Notes under the pieces: generated by a model
The model's input: only the letters and a program-made list of their open reading frames with translations
Database searches by the model: none
Told to the model about the DNA's origin: nothing
DNA from: Stenotrophomonas maltophilia
GTDB lineage: Bacteria > Pseudomonadota > Gammaproteobacteria > Xanthomonadales > Xanthomonadaceae
Length of the DNA: 64,000 nt
NCBI GenBank assembly: GCA_002435595.1
Contig: DJBL01000119.1
Span: 4,535-68,534, forward strand
Direction of reading: 5' to 3'
Program-made: the position numbers and the translations under genes
In this document: positions 40,873 through 50,017 of the stretch, in pieces
Layout: every line of letters starts with the position of its first letter
Numbering within the stretch: position 1 is the first letter of the stretch

Positions 40873-41613
40873 ATGCACCCCCTCCCCAACATAGTGCCCG
40901 GCGCGTTGGACCTTCCCTCGGCCACCCGGCTGGAGCAGGGCGCCGCGCCGCGCCATCGCCCGCGCATTCTCATCCTGTATGGCTCGCTGCGCCCGCAATC
41001 GTTCAGCCGCAAGCTGGCGCTGGAAGCGCAGCGGCTGCTGGAGCAGCTTGGAGCGCAGACGCGGCTGTTCGATCCGCATGGCCTGCCGATGCTCGATGCC
41101 GAACCGGCCACGCATCCCAAGGTCCAGGAGCTGCGCCAGGCATCGCTCTGGTCCGAAGGCCAGGTGTGGGTCAGCCCGGAGCGGCACGGCACGCTGACGG
41201 CGGTGTTCAAGAACCAGATCGACTGGCTGCCGCTGGAGGAAGGCAGCGTGCGCCCCACCCAGGGACGTACGCTGGCGGTGATGCAGGTCTGCGGTGGCTC
41301 GCAATCGTTCAACGTGGTCAACGCCCTGCGGGTGTTGGGCCGTTGGATGCGCATGGTGACCATCCCCAACCAGTCGTCCGTGCCCAAGGCATGGCAGGAG
41401 TTCGATGACACGGGGCGGATGAAGCCATCGGCCTATTACGATCGCGTTGTGGACGTGATGGAGGAACTGGTCAAGTTCACCCTGCTGGTGCGCGGGCGCA
41501 GCGACTACCTGGTGGACCGCTACAGCGAACGCAAAGGCGCGGCGGAGGCGGTCGCGCTTGCGGCGGCTGCCGGTGTGCTGGACGCAGCCTTGAACCACGC
41601 GGAGGACGCATGA
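40873..41613 (+). CDS. arsH: ArsH, NADPH-dependent flavin oxidoreductase of arsenic resistance
   Basis: 246 residues from ATG 40873. An ATG at 40846 would add nine residues but lies before the predicted transcription start. HPLPNIVPGALDLPSATRLE, RILILYGSLRPQSFSRKLAL (flavodoxin phosphate loop), VSPERHGTLTAVFKNQIDWL and QVCGGSQSFNVVNALRVLGR are ArsH hallmarks. It oxidises trivalent organoarsenicals to less toxic pentavalent forms using FMN and NADPH. Its stop overlaps the arsC start by four bases, so the pair is translationally coupled. Confidence 0.95.
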   Translation: MHPLPNIVPGALDLPSATRLEQGAAPRHRPRILILYGSLRPQSFSRKLALEAQRLLEQLGAQTRLFDPHGLPMLDAEPATHPKVQELRQASLWSEGQVWVSPERHGTLTAVFKNQIDWLPLEEGSVRPTQGRTLAVMQVCGGSQSFNVVNALRVLGRWMRMVTIPNQSSVPKAWQEFDDTGRMKPSAYYDRVVDVMEELVKFTLLVRGRSDYLVDRYSERKGAAEAVALAAAAGVLDAALNHAEDA

Positions 41614-42020
41614 ACGCCGTCATTTACCACAACCCGAAGTGCGGCACCTCGCGCAACACGCTGGCGATGCTCCGGCACGTGGGCATCGAGCCGCAGGTCA
41701 TCGACTACCTGGCCGACCCGCCCAGCCGCGCGCGCCTGGTCGAACTGATTGGAGCGGCGGGGCTGAGCGTTCGCGACGCGATCCGGCAGAAGGGGACGCC
41801 CTATGACGCGCTGGGGCTGGGCAACCCTGGGCTCGGCGACGACGCTCTGCTGGACGCGATGTTGGCCCACCCGATCCTGATCAACCGGCCATTCGTGCAG
41901 ACGGCGCTGGGGACCCGGCTGTGTCGTCCCTCCGAGGTCGTGCTGGACATCCTGCCGCCGATGGATCTTCCTTTCATCAAGGAAGACGGCGAGGGGGTGG
42001 TACCGAAGCAGGGGAGCTGA
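41610..42020 (+). CDS. arsC: glutaredoxin-dependent arsenate reductase
   Basis: 136 residues. HNPKCGTSRNTLAMLRHVGI has the catalytic Cys11; the Arg triad is represented by KGTPYDALGL region, ILINRPFVQT and TRLCRPSEVVLDIL, as in E. coli-type ArsC. It reduces arsenate to arsenite with glutathione and glutaredoxin. The start overlaps the arsH stop. No arsenite efflux gene (arsB or acr3) is adjacent in this window, so arsenite must leave through a pump encoded elsewhere. Confidence 0.95.
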   Translation: MNAVIYHNPKCGTSRNTLAMLRHVGIEPQVIDYLADPPSRARLVELIGAAGLSVRDAIRQKGTPYDALGLGNPGLGDDALLDAMLAHPILINRPFVQTALGTRLCRPSEVVLDILPPMDLPFIKEDGEGVVPKQGS

Positions 42021-42137
42021 CCGATCACGATGCAGCAGACGCCCAAAGGGTTGCCATGACCATCGGGGCTTCCCTGCGCAGCAGCGCTGCACCAGCATCG
42101 CCTCCAGGCAAGGCACCCGCCATTGCATGGAGGCAGC

Positions 42138-43226
42138 ATGATCGGACGCATCAGCGGTATGTTTCTTCTTGCGCTGTGCAGCGCCAGTGCACTGGCCGCC
42201 GAGCCGTCGTATCAGCCAGCCTTTCACCCGGAGCAGCTGAAGGGCCCGCCTGCGGGCCGGCCCAACCAGGTGCTGGTGCTGGGCTCGCCGCATCTGTCGG
42301 GAATGCCGGAGACCTTCGCGCCGGCCCAGCTGGAACCGCTGCTCGCGCGTCTGGCCGCATGGAAGCCGGAGGCGATTGCGGTGGAGGCCGTGTCCGGCCT
42401 GCAGTGCGACGCCATGCGCCGCTATCCCTCGCGTTATGCCGACAGCGTGAGCAGCTATTGCGTGGATACCAGCCCGGCGCAGGCCGCCACCGGTCTGGAC
42501 GTACCGGCCGCCAACGCCGAGGCCGAGCGCCTGCTGGCACAGTGGCCCACCCACCCAACGGCGGCGCAGCGGCGATGGCTGGCCGCGGTGTGGCTGGCCG
42601 CCGGTGAGCGCAACTCGGCGGCGGTGCAGTGGCTGCGCCTGCCCACCGAGCAACGCATTGCCGCCGATGGCCTGAGCGCGGCGCTGGTGGATTTCCTGGA
42701 CAAGCGCCTGCAGCGGCGCGACGAGTCCGTGCTGGTGGCCGCCACGCTGGCCGCCCGGCTGGGGCTGGAGCGGGTGTGGGCGGTGGATGACCACACCGCC
42801 GATGCGCCCACGCCGAAGGAGGTGGAGACGGCCGCCGCTGATGCGATCCGGAAAGCGTGGGACAACCCGCATTCCAACGCTCGCCGCGCCGCGGGCGTTG
42901 CGCTGAACGCCCAGCTGACCCGGCCTGACGGCATGCTGACGATCTACCGGGCGTACAACACCCCGGAAAGCGCGATGCAGACCTACCGCAGCGATTTCGG
43001 CGCGGCCTTGGTGGAGCCGTCGCCGCAGGCATTTGGCCGCAGCTACGTGGGCTACTGGGAAACCCGCAACCTGCGCATGGTCGCCAATATGCGGGAGGTG
43101 CTGGGGCAGGCGCCCGGCATGCGCATGCTGACCCTCGTCGGCGCGTCGCACAAGCACTACTACGAGGCCTACCTCCACCTGATGCACGATGTGCAGCTGG
43201 TGGATGCCGAAGACGTGCTGCGCTGA
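42138..43226 (+). CDS. DUF5694 secreted protein
   Basis: 362 residues from ATG 42138 (GGAGGC just upstream). Signal peptide MIGRISGMFLLALCSASALA. QVLVLGSPHLSGMPETFAPA and KPEAIAVEAVSGLQCDAM open the DUF5694 domain, and MLTLVGASHKHYYEAYLHLM closes it; the layout resembles TraB/GumN-like proteins with conserved G-S-P-H-L and Glu motifs. Probably periplasmic. Enzymatic function not established. It follows arsC by 117 bases, but a role in arsenic resistance is not suggested by the family. Confidence 0.8.
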   Translation: MIGRISGMFLLALCSASALAAEPSYQPAFHPEQLKGPPAGRPNQVLVLGSPHLSGMPETFAPAQLEPLLARLAAWKPEAIAVEAVSGLQCDAMRRYPSRYADSVSSYCVDTSPAQAATGLDVPAANAEAERLLAQWPTHPTAAQRRWLAAVWLAAGERNSAAVQWLRLPTEQRIAADGLSAALVDFLDKRLQRRDESVLVAATLAARLGLERVWAVDDHTADAPTPKEVETAAADAIRKAWDNPHSNARRAAGVALNAQLTRPDGMLTIYRAYNTPESAMQTYRSDFGAALVEPSPQAFGRSYVGYWETRNLRMVANMREVLGQAPGMRMLTLVGASHKHYYEAYLHLMHDVQLVDAEDVLR

Positions 43227-43463
43227 CGCCATCCATTCCCTCGGCCGGGGCGCTGGCAGCGTTGGCGGGGGCGTCACCCTGGCAGCTCGCGGACCGAACC
43301 GTTCATCACGCCCTGGGTGCGGACCCCTGCCACCACAGGCACGCGGCCGCTGACCGCGTGCGCTGGCGTCCGTGTGGCCAACGCAGGCCGGATCGCGCAC
43401 CGGATCGTCCACCGCTGCCGGTCTGGCTTATGATCCCCCCACTTGAACTCCCGCACCGGCATC

Positions 43464-45452
43464 ATGGACCGATCCCGTACGCACGTTGCCCGGCCGCAGC
43501 CTCTGGTGGCCGCGGTTGCCCTGCTCGCGCTGCTGCTGTGCTGCACAGCGCCTGTGCTGGCGCAGACGGCCCGCAAACCGTCCCCGTACGAGTACCGGCA
43601 GGGCAGCGATGCCGCTGCAACGCCCACCGAGGGGCCGGACTATCTGTCGCGCATCGACAGCCGTGCGCAGTTCATGCAGCTGGCCCGGGTCTACAACCCC
43701 GGTACCGCGCTGGAGATGCCGAACCTGATCTTCGTGATCGACCGCCAGAACGCGGCGCGCATCTACTACATCAACACGCCGCGCTTCGCGCTGCACGAGC
43801 AGTTCGTGCGCCGCCAGCGGCTGGTGCGCAGCCTGGACAAGGCCACGCTCAACGCGCAGTACCGTGATCCGCAGCGGCGCTTCCTGTTCGGCACGCTCAG
43901 TTGGCAGCGCGACCTGCCGGGCTATACCTATGAGTTCTGGGAGGGCGACAAACTCAGCGCCGCCCTGCTGCGGCAGACCGATGAGGTGGTGCGCGCCTCG
44001 TTCCGCGACCCGATCCGCTTCAAGACCAACTCCACCCAGCATGAGCAGGTAGCCGGCAGCATGGGCCTGGCCCATGTCAGCCAGGAGGCGCTGCTGCGCG
44101 AGCAACGCTTCCTGCCACTGAACACTGGCCGCGCCGAGGGGCGGCTGCGCATCGTGCGTTCGGAGGCGCAGCTGCGCACGCTGTCGCCGCGCGACATCCC
44201 GGTGCTGGACGAGGTGCCCATCGCGCTGTCGCCGGTGGCCGGGCTGGTGACCCAGCGGCCGTCCACCCTGCTGTCGCACGTGAACCTGCTGGCCAAGGGC
44301 TGGGGCATTCCCAACGTGTACCTCCGCGACGCGCAGAATGCGCTGCGCGCGTACGACGGGCGCTGGGTGGCGCTGGAGGTCACCCATAACGACTATCGGG
44401 TGACACCGCTGACGCGCCCGGCCAGGACCCCGTCGCCCACGGCCAGTCGCCCGGCAGCGGCCAACCTGCCGCGCCCTGACCTGGGCGTGGTTGCGCTCAA
44501 GCCGCTGGCGGCGCTGCGCGCGCGCGACAGCAGCCACTGCGGCGTCAAGGCGGCCAACCTCGGCACCCTCAAGGCCGTGTTGCCCCCGGCCGCACGCGTA
44601 CCCGACGGGTTCTGCGTGCCGTTCTCGCATTACCAGGCAATGATGCAGCGCCTGCAGGTGCCCGAGCGGCTGCGCGAGCTGCAGCGCAGGCCCGGCTTCG
44701 ACACCGACCCGAACGTGCGCCGTGACGCACTGGCGGCACTGCGGACCGCGATCGCCACCGCGGTGCCCGATCCGGCCTTCGTGCGCGCGCTGGAGAGCCA
44801 ATGGCGCGGCCAGCTGCAGGGCGCGGCGGTGTTCGTGCGCAGCTCCTCCAACTCCGAAGACCTGCCCGGCTTCAGCGGTGCCGGCCTGTACACCACCGTA
44901 CCCAACGTGACCCGCGCCGAGGCCGTGGCCCAGGCCGTGCAGACCGTGTGGGCCTCGGTCTACAACTTCGAGGCCTACGAGGCACGCACGGCGGCCGGAT
45001 TGCGCCAGGATGCGGTGGCCATGGCGGTGCTGGTGCAGCGGGCCGCGCCGTCGGACAGCTCGGGCGTGATGATCACCCGCGATCCCTTCGATGCCGCGCG
45101 CCGCCACATCACCTACATCTCGGCCAAGCGCGGCCTGGGCATCCGCGTGGTGGAGGGCAAGCGCCAGGCCGAGCAGGTGATGTACTCGAACTGGTCCAAG
45201 GCCGTGCAGGTGCTGAGCCGCTCGGCCGAAGATACCCAGCTGGTGGCCAGTGCCGGTGGCGGGGTGCGCGAGGTGCCGATCACCGGCTCCCGGCAGGTGC
45301 TCACCGATGCGCTCATCGCGCGCCTGGCCAAGGTCGGAGCCACCACCAAGCAGGCGCTGGGCGGCGTGGACCAGGACATCGAGTGGGCCGTGGTCGGCGA
45401 CGAGGTGCTGATCCTGCAATCGCGGCCGTACGTGGACCGCAGCGCGCGATAG
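43464..45452 (+). CDS. secreted PEP/pyruvate-binding (PPDK-N, ATP-grasp) protein
   Basis: 662 residues from ATG 43464; an ATG seven codons earlier is possible. A clear signal peptide (PLVAAVALLALLLCCTAPVL then AQT) precedes an N-terminal domain of unknown type (about 40-330). A Thr/Pro/Ala linker leads into a PPDK-N ATP-grasp domain: VKAANLGTLK, VFVRSSSNSEDLPGFSGAGL, VLVQRAAPSDSSGVMITRD, and the ending DIEWAVVGDEVLILQSRPY. The ATP-binding signatures look intact, though export places the domain where ATP is scarce. No phosphohistidine or PEP C-terminal domain is present, so it is not a complete PEP synthase. Confidence 0.85.
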   Translation: MDRSRTHVARPQPLVAAVALLALLLCCTAPVLAQTARKPSPYEYRQGSDAAATPTEGPDYLSRIDSRAQFMQLARVYNPGTALEMPNLIFVIDRQNAARIYYINTPRFALHEQFVRRQRLVRSLDKATLNAQYRDPQRRFLFGTLSWQRDLPGYTYEFWEGDKLSAALLRQTDEVVRASFRDPIRFKTNSTQHEQVAGSMGLAHVSQEALLREQRFLPLNTGRAEGRLRIVRSEAQLRTLSPRDIPVLDEVPIALSPVAGLVTQRPSTLLSHVNLLAKGWGIPNVYLRDAQNALRAYDGRWVALEVTHNDYRVTPLTRPARTPSPTASRPAAANLPRPDLGVVALKPLAALRARDSSHCGVKAANLGTLKAVLPPAARVPDGFCVPFSHYQAMMQRLQVPERLRELQRRPGFDTDPNVRRDALAALRTAIATAVPDPAFVRALESQWRGQLQGAAVFVRSSSNSEDLPGFSGAGLYTTVPNVTRAEAVAQAVQTVWASVYNFEAYEARTAAGLRQDAVAMAVLVQRAAPSDSSGVMITRDPFDAARRHITYISAKRGLGIRVVEGKRQAEQVMYSNWSKAVQVLSRSAEDTQLVASAGGGVREVPITGSRQVLTDALIARLAKVGATTKQALGGVDQDIEWAVVGDEVLILQSRPYVDRSAR

Positions 45453-45485
45453 CGGTGTACATGCGCCGGGTGACCGGCGCACGCC

Positions 45486-48326
45486 TCACCCGTTGGCCAG
45501 CACCGCGCGTATCCGCGCGGCCAGCTCGTCCAGCGTGAACGGCTTGCCGATCACCTGCACGCTGGGGTCGAGCACGCCATCGCGCTCCAACGCATTGCGG
45601 CTGTAGCCGGTGGCGAACAACACCCGCAGGTCCGGCCGTCGCCGCAGCGCTTCGTCGGCCAGCTCGCGGCCGTTGACCTGCGGCATCACCACGTCGGTGA
45701 ACAGCAGCGAGATCGCAGGATGCGCGTCGAGCAGGGCCAACGCCGTGTCCGCCCCTTCGGCGGCCAGCACCGGATAGCCCATTTCGCTGAGGGCGTCGAC
45801 GGAGAACTGGCGCACGGCCGGTTCGTCATCCACCACCAGGATCAACTCGCGCCCGCCGCGGGCCGCCGCCGGACTCTCCGGCCCCTGCGCGCCCGTTGCG
45901 TCGGCCGTGTCCAGCACCGCCACCGGGCGCGGCAGGTACACCGTCACGGTGGTGCCCTGGCCGACCTGCGAGGCGATCCTGAGGTGGCCGGTGGACTGTT
46001 TGACGAACCCATACACCTGCGACAGGCCCAGCCCGGTGCCCTGGCCCACGCCCTTGGTGGTGAAGAACGGATCGAAGGCCTTGGCGACCACCTTGGGCGG
46101 CATGCCGTGGCCGGTGTCGGACACGCTGATCAGGATGTAGCGGCCCGGTGGAACCTGGGGATGCGCGTCGTCGCCTGGCGCATCGATGCAGCAGTTGGCC
46201 GTGGCGACCTTGAGATCGCCGCCCTCCGGCATGGCATCGCGCGCATTGACGGCCAGGTTGAGGATCACGTTTTCCAGCTGGTTGGCATCGGCGAACGCGG
46301 GCGAGAGGTCGGCGGCGAGCACGGTTTGCAGATGGATGCGGCTGCCCAGCGAATGCACCAGCAGGTCCGACATCCCGGCCACCAGCTGGTTCACGTCCAG
46401 CTGCACCGGCTGCAGCGGCTGCTGGCGCGAGAAGGCCAGCAGGCGCTGGGTGAGTTGTGCGGCACGGCTGGCACCGTCGATGGCCATGTCGATGTAGCGC
46501 GTGGCGCGCGCATCGCTGTCACCCAGGCGCAGGGCCAGCAGGTCCAGCGGGCCGATCACCGTGGCCAGCATGTTGTTGAAGTCATGCGCGATGCCGCCGG
46601 TGAGCTGGCCCACTGCTTCCATCTTCTGGCTCTGGCGCAGCGCATCTTCGACGCGGGTGCGCTCGGCCACTTCTTCGGCCACGCGGCTTTCCAGGTGCTC
46701 GTTCAATTCCTGCAGGCGCGCATCGGCGGCCTTGCGCGCGCTGATGTCGATGGCCACGCCCACCACGCGCACGCAGCGGTCGCCGTCGAACAGGCCCATG
46801 CCCTTGGCGGCCACCCAGCGCACCACGCCATCTTCCTTGCCGATGGTGCGGTACTCCACGTCGTAGCGCGCGCGCCGCGCCGGATCGGCCGCGGCGGCGA
46901 ACGCGGCGCTGGTCATGGCCAGGTCGTCGGGGTGGATGCCGCCGTAGAAGTCGCGCATGGATACCGGCACATCCGGCGAGATGCCGAACATCGCCTTGGT
47001 CCGGGCCGGCCAGATCAACACGTCCTGCACCAGGTCCACGTCCCAGAAGCCCATGTCGCCAGCTTCGGTCGCCAGGCGCAGGCGCTCTTCGCTCTCGGCC
47101 AGCGCCGCTTCGGCGGCCTTGCGGCCGGACAGATCCAGCATGGCGCCAATCATCCGTACCGGTGCTCCGGCGGTGCCGCGCAGCACCGCGCCACGGTCGA
47201 GCACGGCGGCAAAGCTGCCATCGGCGCGCTGGAACCGGTACTCGGCTGACCACGTGTCGCCGTCGCCGTCGATGACGGCATGGATGCCGGCATCCACCCG
47301 CGCGCGGTCGTCGGGGTGGATGTGGTCCAGCCACCAGCGCGCATCGGTTGCGCTGTGCGCATGGCCGAACAGGGTGGTCAGCGCTTCGTTCCAGATCACG
47401 TGGCCGTCTGCGATGCGCCAGTCCCAGATCGCATCGTTGGTGGCACGCGCGGCCAGCCGATAGCGTTCCTCCACTTCCAGGTGGCGCGCTTCGGCCATCT
47501 TGCGCTCGGTGATGTCCAGCGAGGTGCCCACCAGCCCGACCACGGTGCCGTCGGCATCGCGCAGCGGCGACTTGGTGGACAGCCAGAACGCACGCCGGCC
47601 ATCGGGAAAACTCACCTCTTCTTCGAGCTGTTCGCTGCGGCCACTGGCCATGACCCGTTCGTCGGTGGCCATCACCGTGGCGGCCTGGACCGGGTCGCCG
47701 AGCAGTTCGGCATCGGTGCGGCCCACGTAGACCTCCGGCGGTTGCCCGAGCAGCTCGGTGGTGCCGCGGTTGCCGATCAGGATCCGGCCTTGCCGGTCCT
47801 TGGCGTAGACCACCCCTGGCGCGGCCTCGACGAAGGAGCGCAGCAGGGTCTGCGCCTGGTCTCGCTCGGCTTCCACCCGGCGACGCTCATCGATGTCGAT
47901 GAGTACGCCGGGAAAACCGACCGGCTTGCCTTCGGCATCGAGGTCTACCCGGCCGATCGCTTCGATCCACCGGTAGTGGCCGTCGGCGCTGCGGGTGCGG
48001 TACTGGTGCGCATAGCGGCCGCCACGCCGGACCGCCTCGGCGATCGCCTCGGCCAGGCCGGCACGATCGTCGGGGTGGACGGCGGCCACCACCTGTTCCA
48101 GGCGCAACTCGGTACGGGCCAGCGCGGGGTCCAGGCCATGCACGCGGGCCAAGGCATCGTCGACGGTGAGATTGTCCTGGGCCACGTCCCAGAACCAGGT
48201 GCCGATGATGGCGCCGGCGGCCAGCGCCATGTTGACCCGCTCGGTATCACGCTCGCTGGCAGGATCGGGGAGATGCGAAGCGCTCACGGGATACTCACGG
48301 TCGAAGGAGAGGCCCCAGACGTTCAC
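45486..48326 (-). CDS. soluble hybrid sensor histidine kinase with four PAS domains
   Basis: 946 residues, GTG start at 48326 (another GTG at 48287 is equally plausible). Four PAS/PAC units fill about 30-535, each with FWDV/IWDW-like cores and conserved H-P-D-D. Then HisKA with GGIAHDFNNMLATVIGPLDL (phospho-His, about 570), HATPase with NLAVNARDAMPEGG and GTGLGLSQVYGF, and a C-terminal receiver with LILVVDDEPAVRQF and Asp in LLFTDVVMPQVNG (about 880). No membrane span, so it senses a cytoplasmic signal such as redox or light. Convergent with the PEP-binding gene, 33 bases apart. Confidence 0.93.
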   Translation of the reverse strand: MNVWGLSFDREYPVSASHLPDPASERDTERVNMALAAGAIIGTWFWDVAQDNLTVDDALARVHGLDPALARTELRLEQVVAAVHPDDRAGLAEAIAEAVRRGGRYAHQYRTRSADGHYRWIEAIGRVDLDAEGKPVGFPGVLIDIDERRRVEAERDQAQTLLRSFVEAAPGVVYAKDRQGRILIGNRGTTELLGQPPEVYVGRTDAELLGDPVQAATVMATDERVMASGRSEQLEEEVSFPDGRRAFWLSTKSPLRDADGTVVGLVGTSLDITERKMAEARHLEVEERYRLAARATNDAIWDWRIADGHVIWNEALTTLFGHAHSATDARWWLDHIHPDDRARVDAGIHAVIDGDGDTWSAEYRFQRADGSFAAVLDRGAVLRGTAGAPVRMIGAMLDLSGRKAAEAALAESEERLRLATEAGDMGFWDVDLVQDVLIWPARTKAMFGISPDVPVSMRDFYGGIHPDDLAMTSAAFAAAADPARRARYDVEYRTIGKEDGVVRWVAAKGMGLFDGDRCVRVVGVAIDISARKAADARLQELNEHLESRVAEEVAERTRVEDALRQSQKMEAVGQLTGGIAHDFNNMLATVIGPLDLLALRLGDSDARATRYIDMAIDGASRAAQLTQRLLAFSRQQPLQPVQLDVNQLVAGMSDLLVHSLGSRIHLQTVLAADLSPAFADANQLENVILNLAVNARDAMPEGGDLKVATANCCIDAPGDDAHPQVPPGRYILISVSDTGHGMPPKVVAKAFDPFFTTKGVGQGTGLGLSQVYGFVKQSTGHLRIASQVGQGTTVTVYLPRPVAVLDTADATGAQGPESPAAARGGRELILVVDDEPAVRQFSVDALSEMGYPVLAAEGADTALALLDAHPAISLLFTDVVMPQVNGRELADEALRRRPDLRVLFATGYSRNALERDGVLDPSVQVIGKPFTLDELAARIRAVLANG

Positions 48327-48464
48327 CCGGTGGATGCAGCAAGGCGAGGTGCGGGGCGGCCTAGATTAGCGCCGCCGGACGCACCTGTGGAGCAGGGCCG
48401 GCGCGACCGCGGCGCGCCAGCCGCGCCCCGTGCACCTGCCCGTGATGGATGCGTACAGCGCAGG

Positions 48465-48490
48465 GGCGCCCGGGGCACGGCCCGGGCGCC
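48465..48490 (-). terminator. strong GC hairpin between NTF2-like and kinase genes
   Basis: Perfect ten-base stem GGCGCCCGGG / CCCGGGCGCC with six-base loop, between two leftward genes. No T-tract follows; probably ends the NTF2-like transcript with help of Rho. Confidence 0.5.
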
Positions 48491-48567
48491 ACATGAGCTG
48501 CGGGAAAGCGTCCTCCGCGGACGCTGGAGTGGATCAGCCGCTGGACTGCTGCGCGCGACGCCTTCGC

Positions 48568-49026
48568 TCAGGGCTTGGTCTGGCCGGTCCAGGATTTGCT
48601 CATGATCTTCCACTGGCCGTCGGTCTTGAGCAGCACTACGTAGTCCACGCCATCCCAGCCGGGGTAGTCCAGCATCACCCGCACCGCGGCGAGATTCTGC
48701 GCGACATCCACGATCTGATAGCTGCGCTTGCGCTGGGCCTCGTTGGCGGCCGGCTTGCCGTCGAATCCTTCGGCGAACTGTTCCCCGGTACGCGTGGCCA
48801 GTGCCGGGCCACGCGCGGCCGAGTAGCCGATCATCACGCCATCGCCGCGGAACACCTGCCGGGCCAGCGTGTTGTCGGCGGTGGTGTAGGCGCGCATGAA
48901 GGTCTGCATGACCTGGTCCACCGCGTCGCGGTCACTGCGTGGGGCGTTGGCGTTGGCGTGGACGGTGACGGGGAGCAGCAGGAGCAGGGCGCTGGCCAGG
49001 GCAAACGGGCGAATCGGTGCGTTCAT
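48568..49026 (-). CDS. secreted NTF2-like (lumazine-binding type) protein
   Basis: 152 residues from ATG 49026, GAGGAAAC just upstream. Signal peptide MNAPIRPFALASALLLLLPV then TVHANA. The mature protein begins DRDAVDQVMQTFMRAYTTAD, continues through FRGDGVMIGYSAARGPALAT and ends VVLLKTDGQWKIMSKSWTGQ, the classic order of a putative lumazine-binding / DUF4440-like NTF2 domain. Likely binds a small ligand in the periplasm. It follows the DJ-1 gene by 70 bases on the same strand and may be co-transcribed. Confidence 0.85.
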   Translation of the reverse strand: MNAPIRPFALASALLLLLPVTVHANANAPRSDRDAVDQVMQTFMRAYTTADNTLARQVFRGDGVMIGYSAARGPALATRTGEQFAEGFDGKPAANEAQRKRSYQIVDVAQNLAAVRVMLDYPGWDGVDYVVLLKTDGQWKIMSKSWTGQTKP

Positions 49027-49096
49027 GGGTGTTTCCTCAAGGGTAGGGACGTGCGGATCTCGCCAGGCATCACCTGGCCAGGGGGGCTGCGGGGGA

Positions 49097-49927
49097 TCAA
49101 CGGGGTGCCGCGCCCTGCCCAGGTGCGGCGGCAGGGGAGTGCAGCAGCGCGACCACGGCCCGGGCGACCGCTGCGGCGGAGGCATAGTTCTGCCCGGTGA
49201 CGATCCGGCCATCGATCTGGACATGCGGCTGCTCGCCGTCCACGGCATGGAACGTGCCGCCGCGTGCCTGGACGGTGCGGCGGATCAGGAACGGGAACTG
49301 CTTGAAGTACGCCGCGTCCTGTTGCTCGTGCTCCTCCGGGAACCCGCTGATCCGTTTGCCGGCCACCAGGTACTGGCCATTGGCAAGCCGCAGATCGACG
49401 ATGCCGGCGGTGCCGTGGCATACCGCCGAGATCACGCCGCCGTCGCGCTCGTAGACCTGCATGGCGATGCGCTGGAGCTGCGGGTGCCCCGCGACGCCGT
49501 ACATCGCGTTGCTGCCGCCCACGTAATACACGGCGCGGTAGCGGGCGGGGTCGATCTGGGCGGGGGTGGCGGTGTTGCGCAGTCCGCCCATGATCCGGGC
49601 ATCGTCCAGGCGCGCTGCCACCTCCTTGCCGACGTAGTCGTCCAGGATCGGCACGGCGCCGCCATCGGGAGAGACGAAGTCCACCGCATAGCCGGCGGCG
49701 TGGAAGACGTCCCACGCATGGACCACTTCGCCGAAGCTGACGCTTGCCGGGAGCGTGGAGGTGCCGTGCACCCTGGCGCTGGCGATGATGAACAGAATGC
49801 GGTCCTGGCCGCCGCTGGCGGGCTGCCCGGGGATGGCCCTGGCGGCGGCATCGGGACTGCAGGCACCCCCCAGCCATACGCTCAGCATGAGCAGCAGGCA
49901 GGCGGCGAAAGAGCGGAACGTGTGCAT
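49097..49927 (-). CDS. DJ-1/PfpI family lipoprotein
   Basis: 276 residues. A signal peptide with lipobox-like GGAC (Cys23) indicates a lipoprotein. The DJ-1/PfpI domain follows: DRILFIIASARVHGTSTLPA, FVSPDGGAVPILDD, AVYYVGGSNAMYGV and the nucleophile elbow ISAVCHGTAGIVDL with Cys-His. Homologues include glyoxalase-III/Hsp31-like and amidotransferase-like enzymes. A secreted, lipid-anchored version is uncommon. Next to an AraC gene with a membrane domain on the same strand, 90 bases upstream. Confidence 0.88.
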   Translation of the reverse strand: MHTFRSFAACLLLMLSVWLGGACSPDAAARAIPGQPASGGQDRILFIIASARVHGTSTLPASVSFGEVVHAWDVFHAAGYAVDFVSPDGGAVPILDDYVGKEVAARLDDARIMGGLRNTATPAQIDPARYRAVYYVGGSNAMYGVAGHPQLQRIAMQVYERDGGVISAVCHGTAGIVDLRLANGQYLVAGKRISGFPEEHEQQDAAYFKQFPFLIRRTVQARGGTFHAVDGEQPHVQIDGRIVTGQNYASAAAVARAVVALLHSPAAAPGQGAAPR

Positions 49928-50017
49928 GGGGCGGGCTCGCTGGAAGGAGCCAGTACCCTAGCCAATCTCTTTCAAATCAATATATTGGAGCGCGTTCCCG
50001 GAGTGCTGGAATCGGTT

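Noticed and set aside
43428..43463. Earlier start codons for the PEP/pyruvate-binding protein
   Set aside because: The ATG at 43464 gives the best signal peptide; the earlier one only adds seven polar residues and does not change the interpretation.
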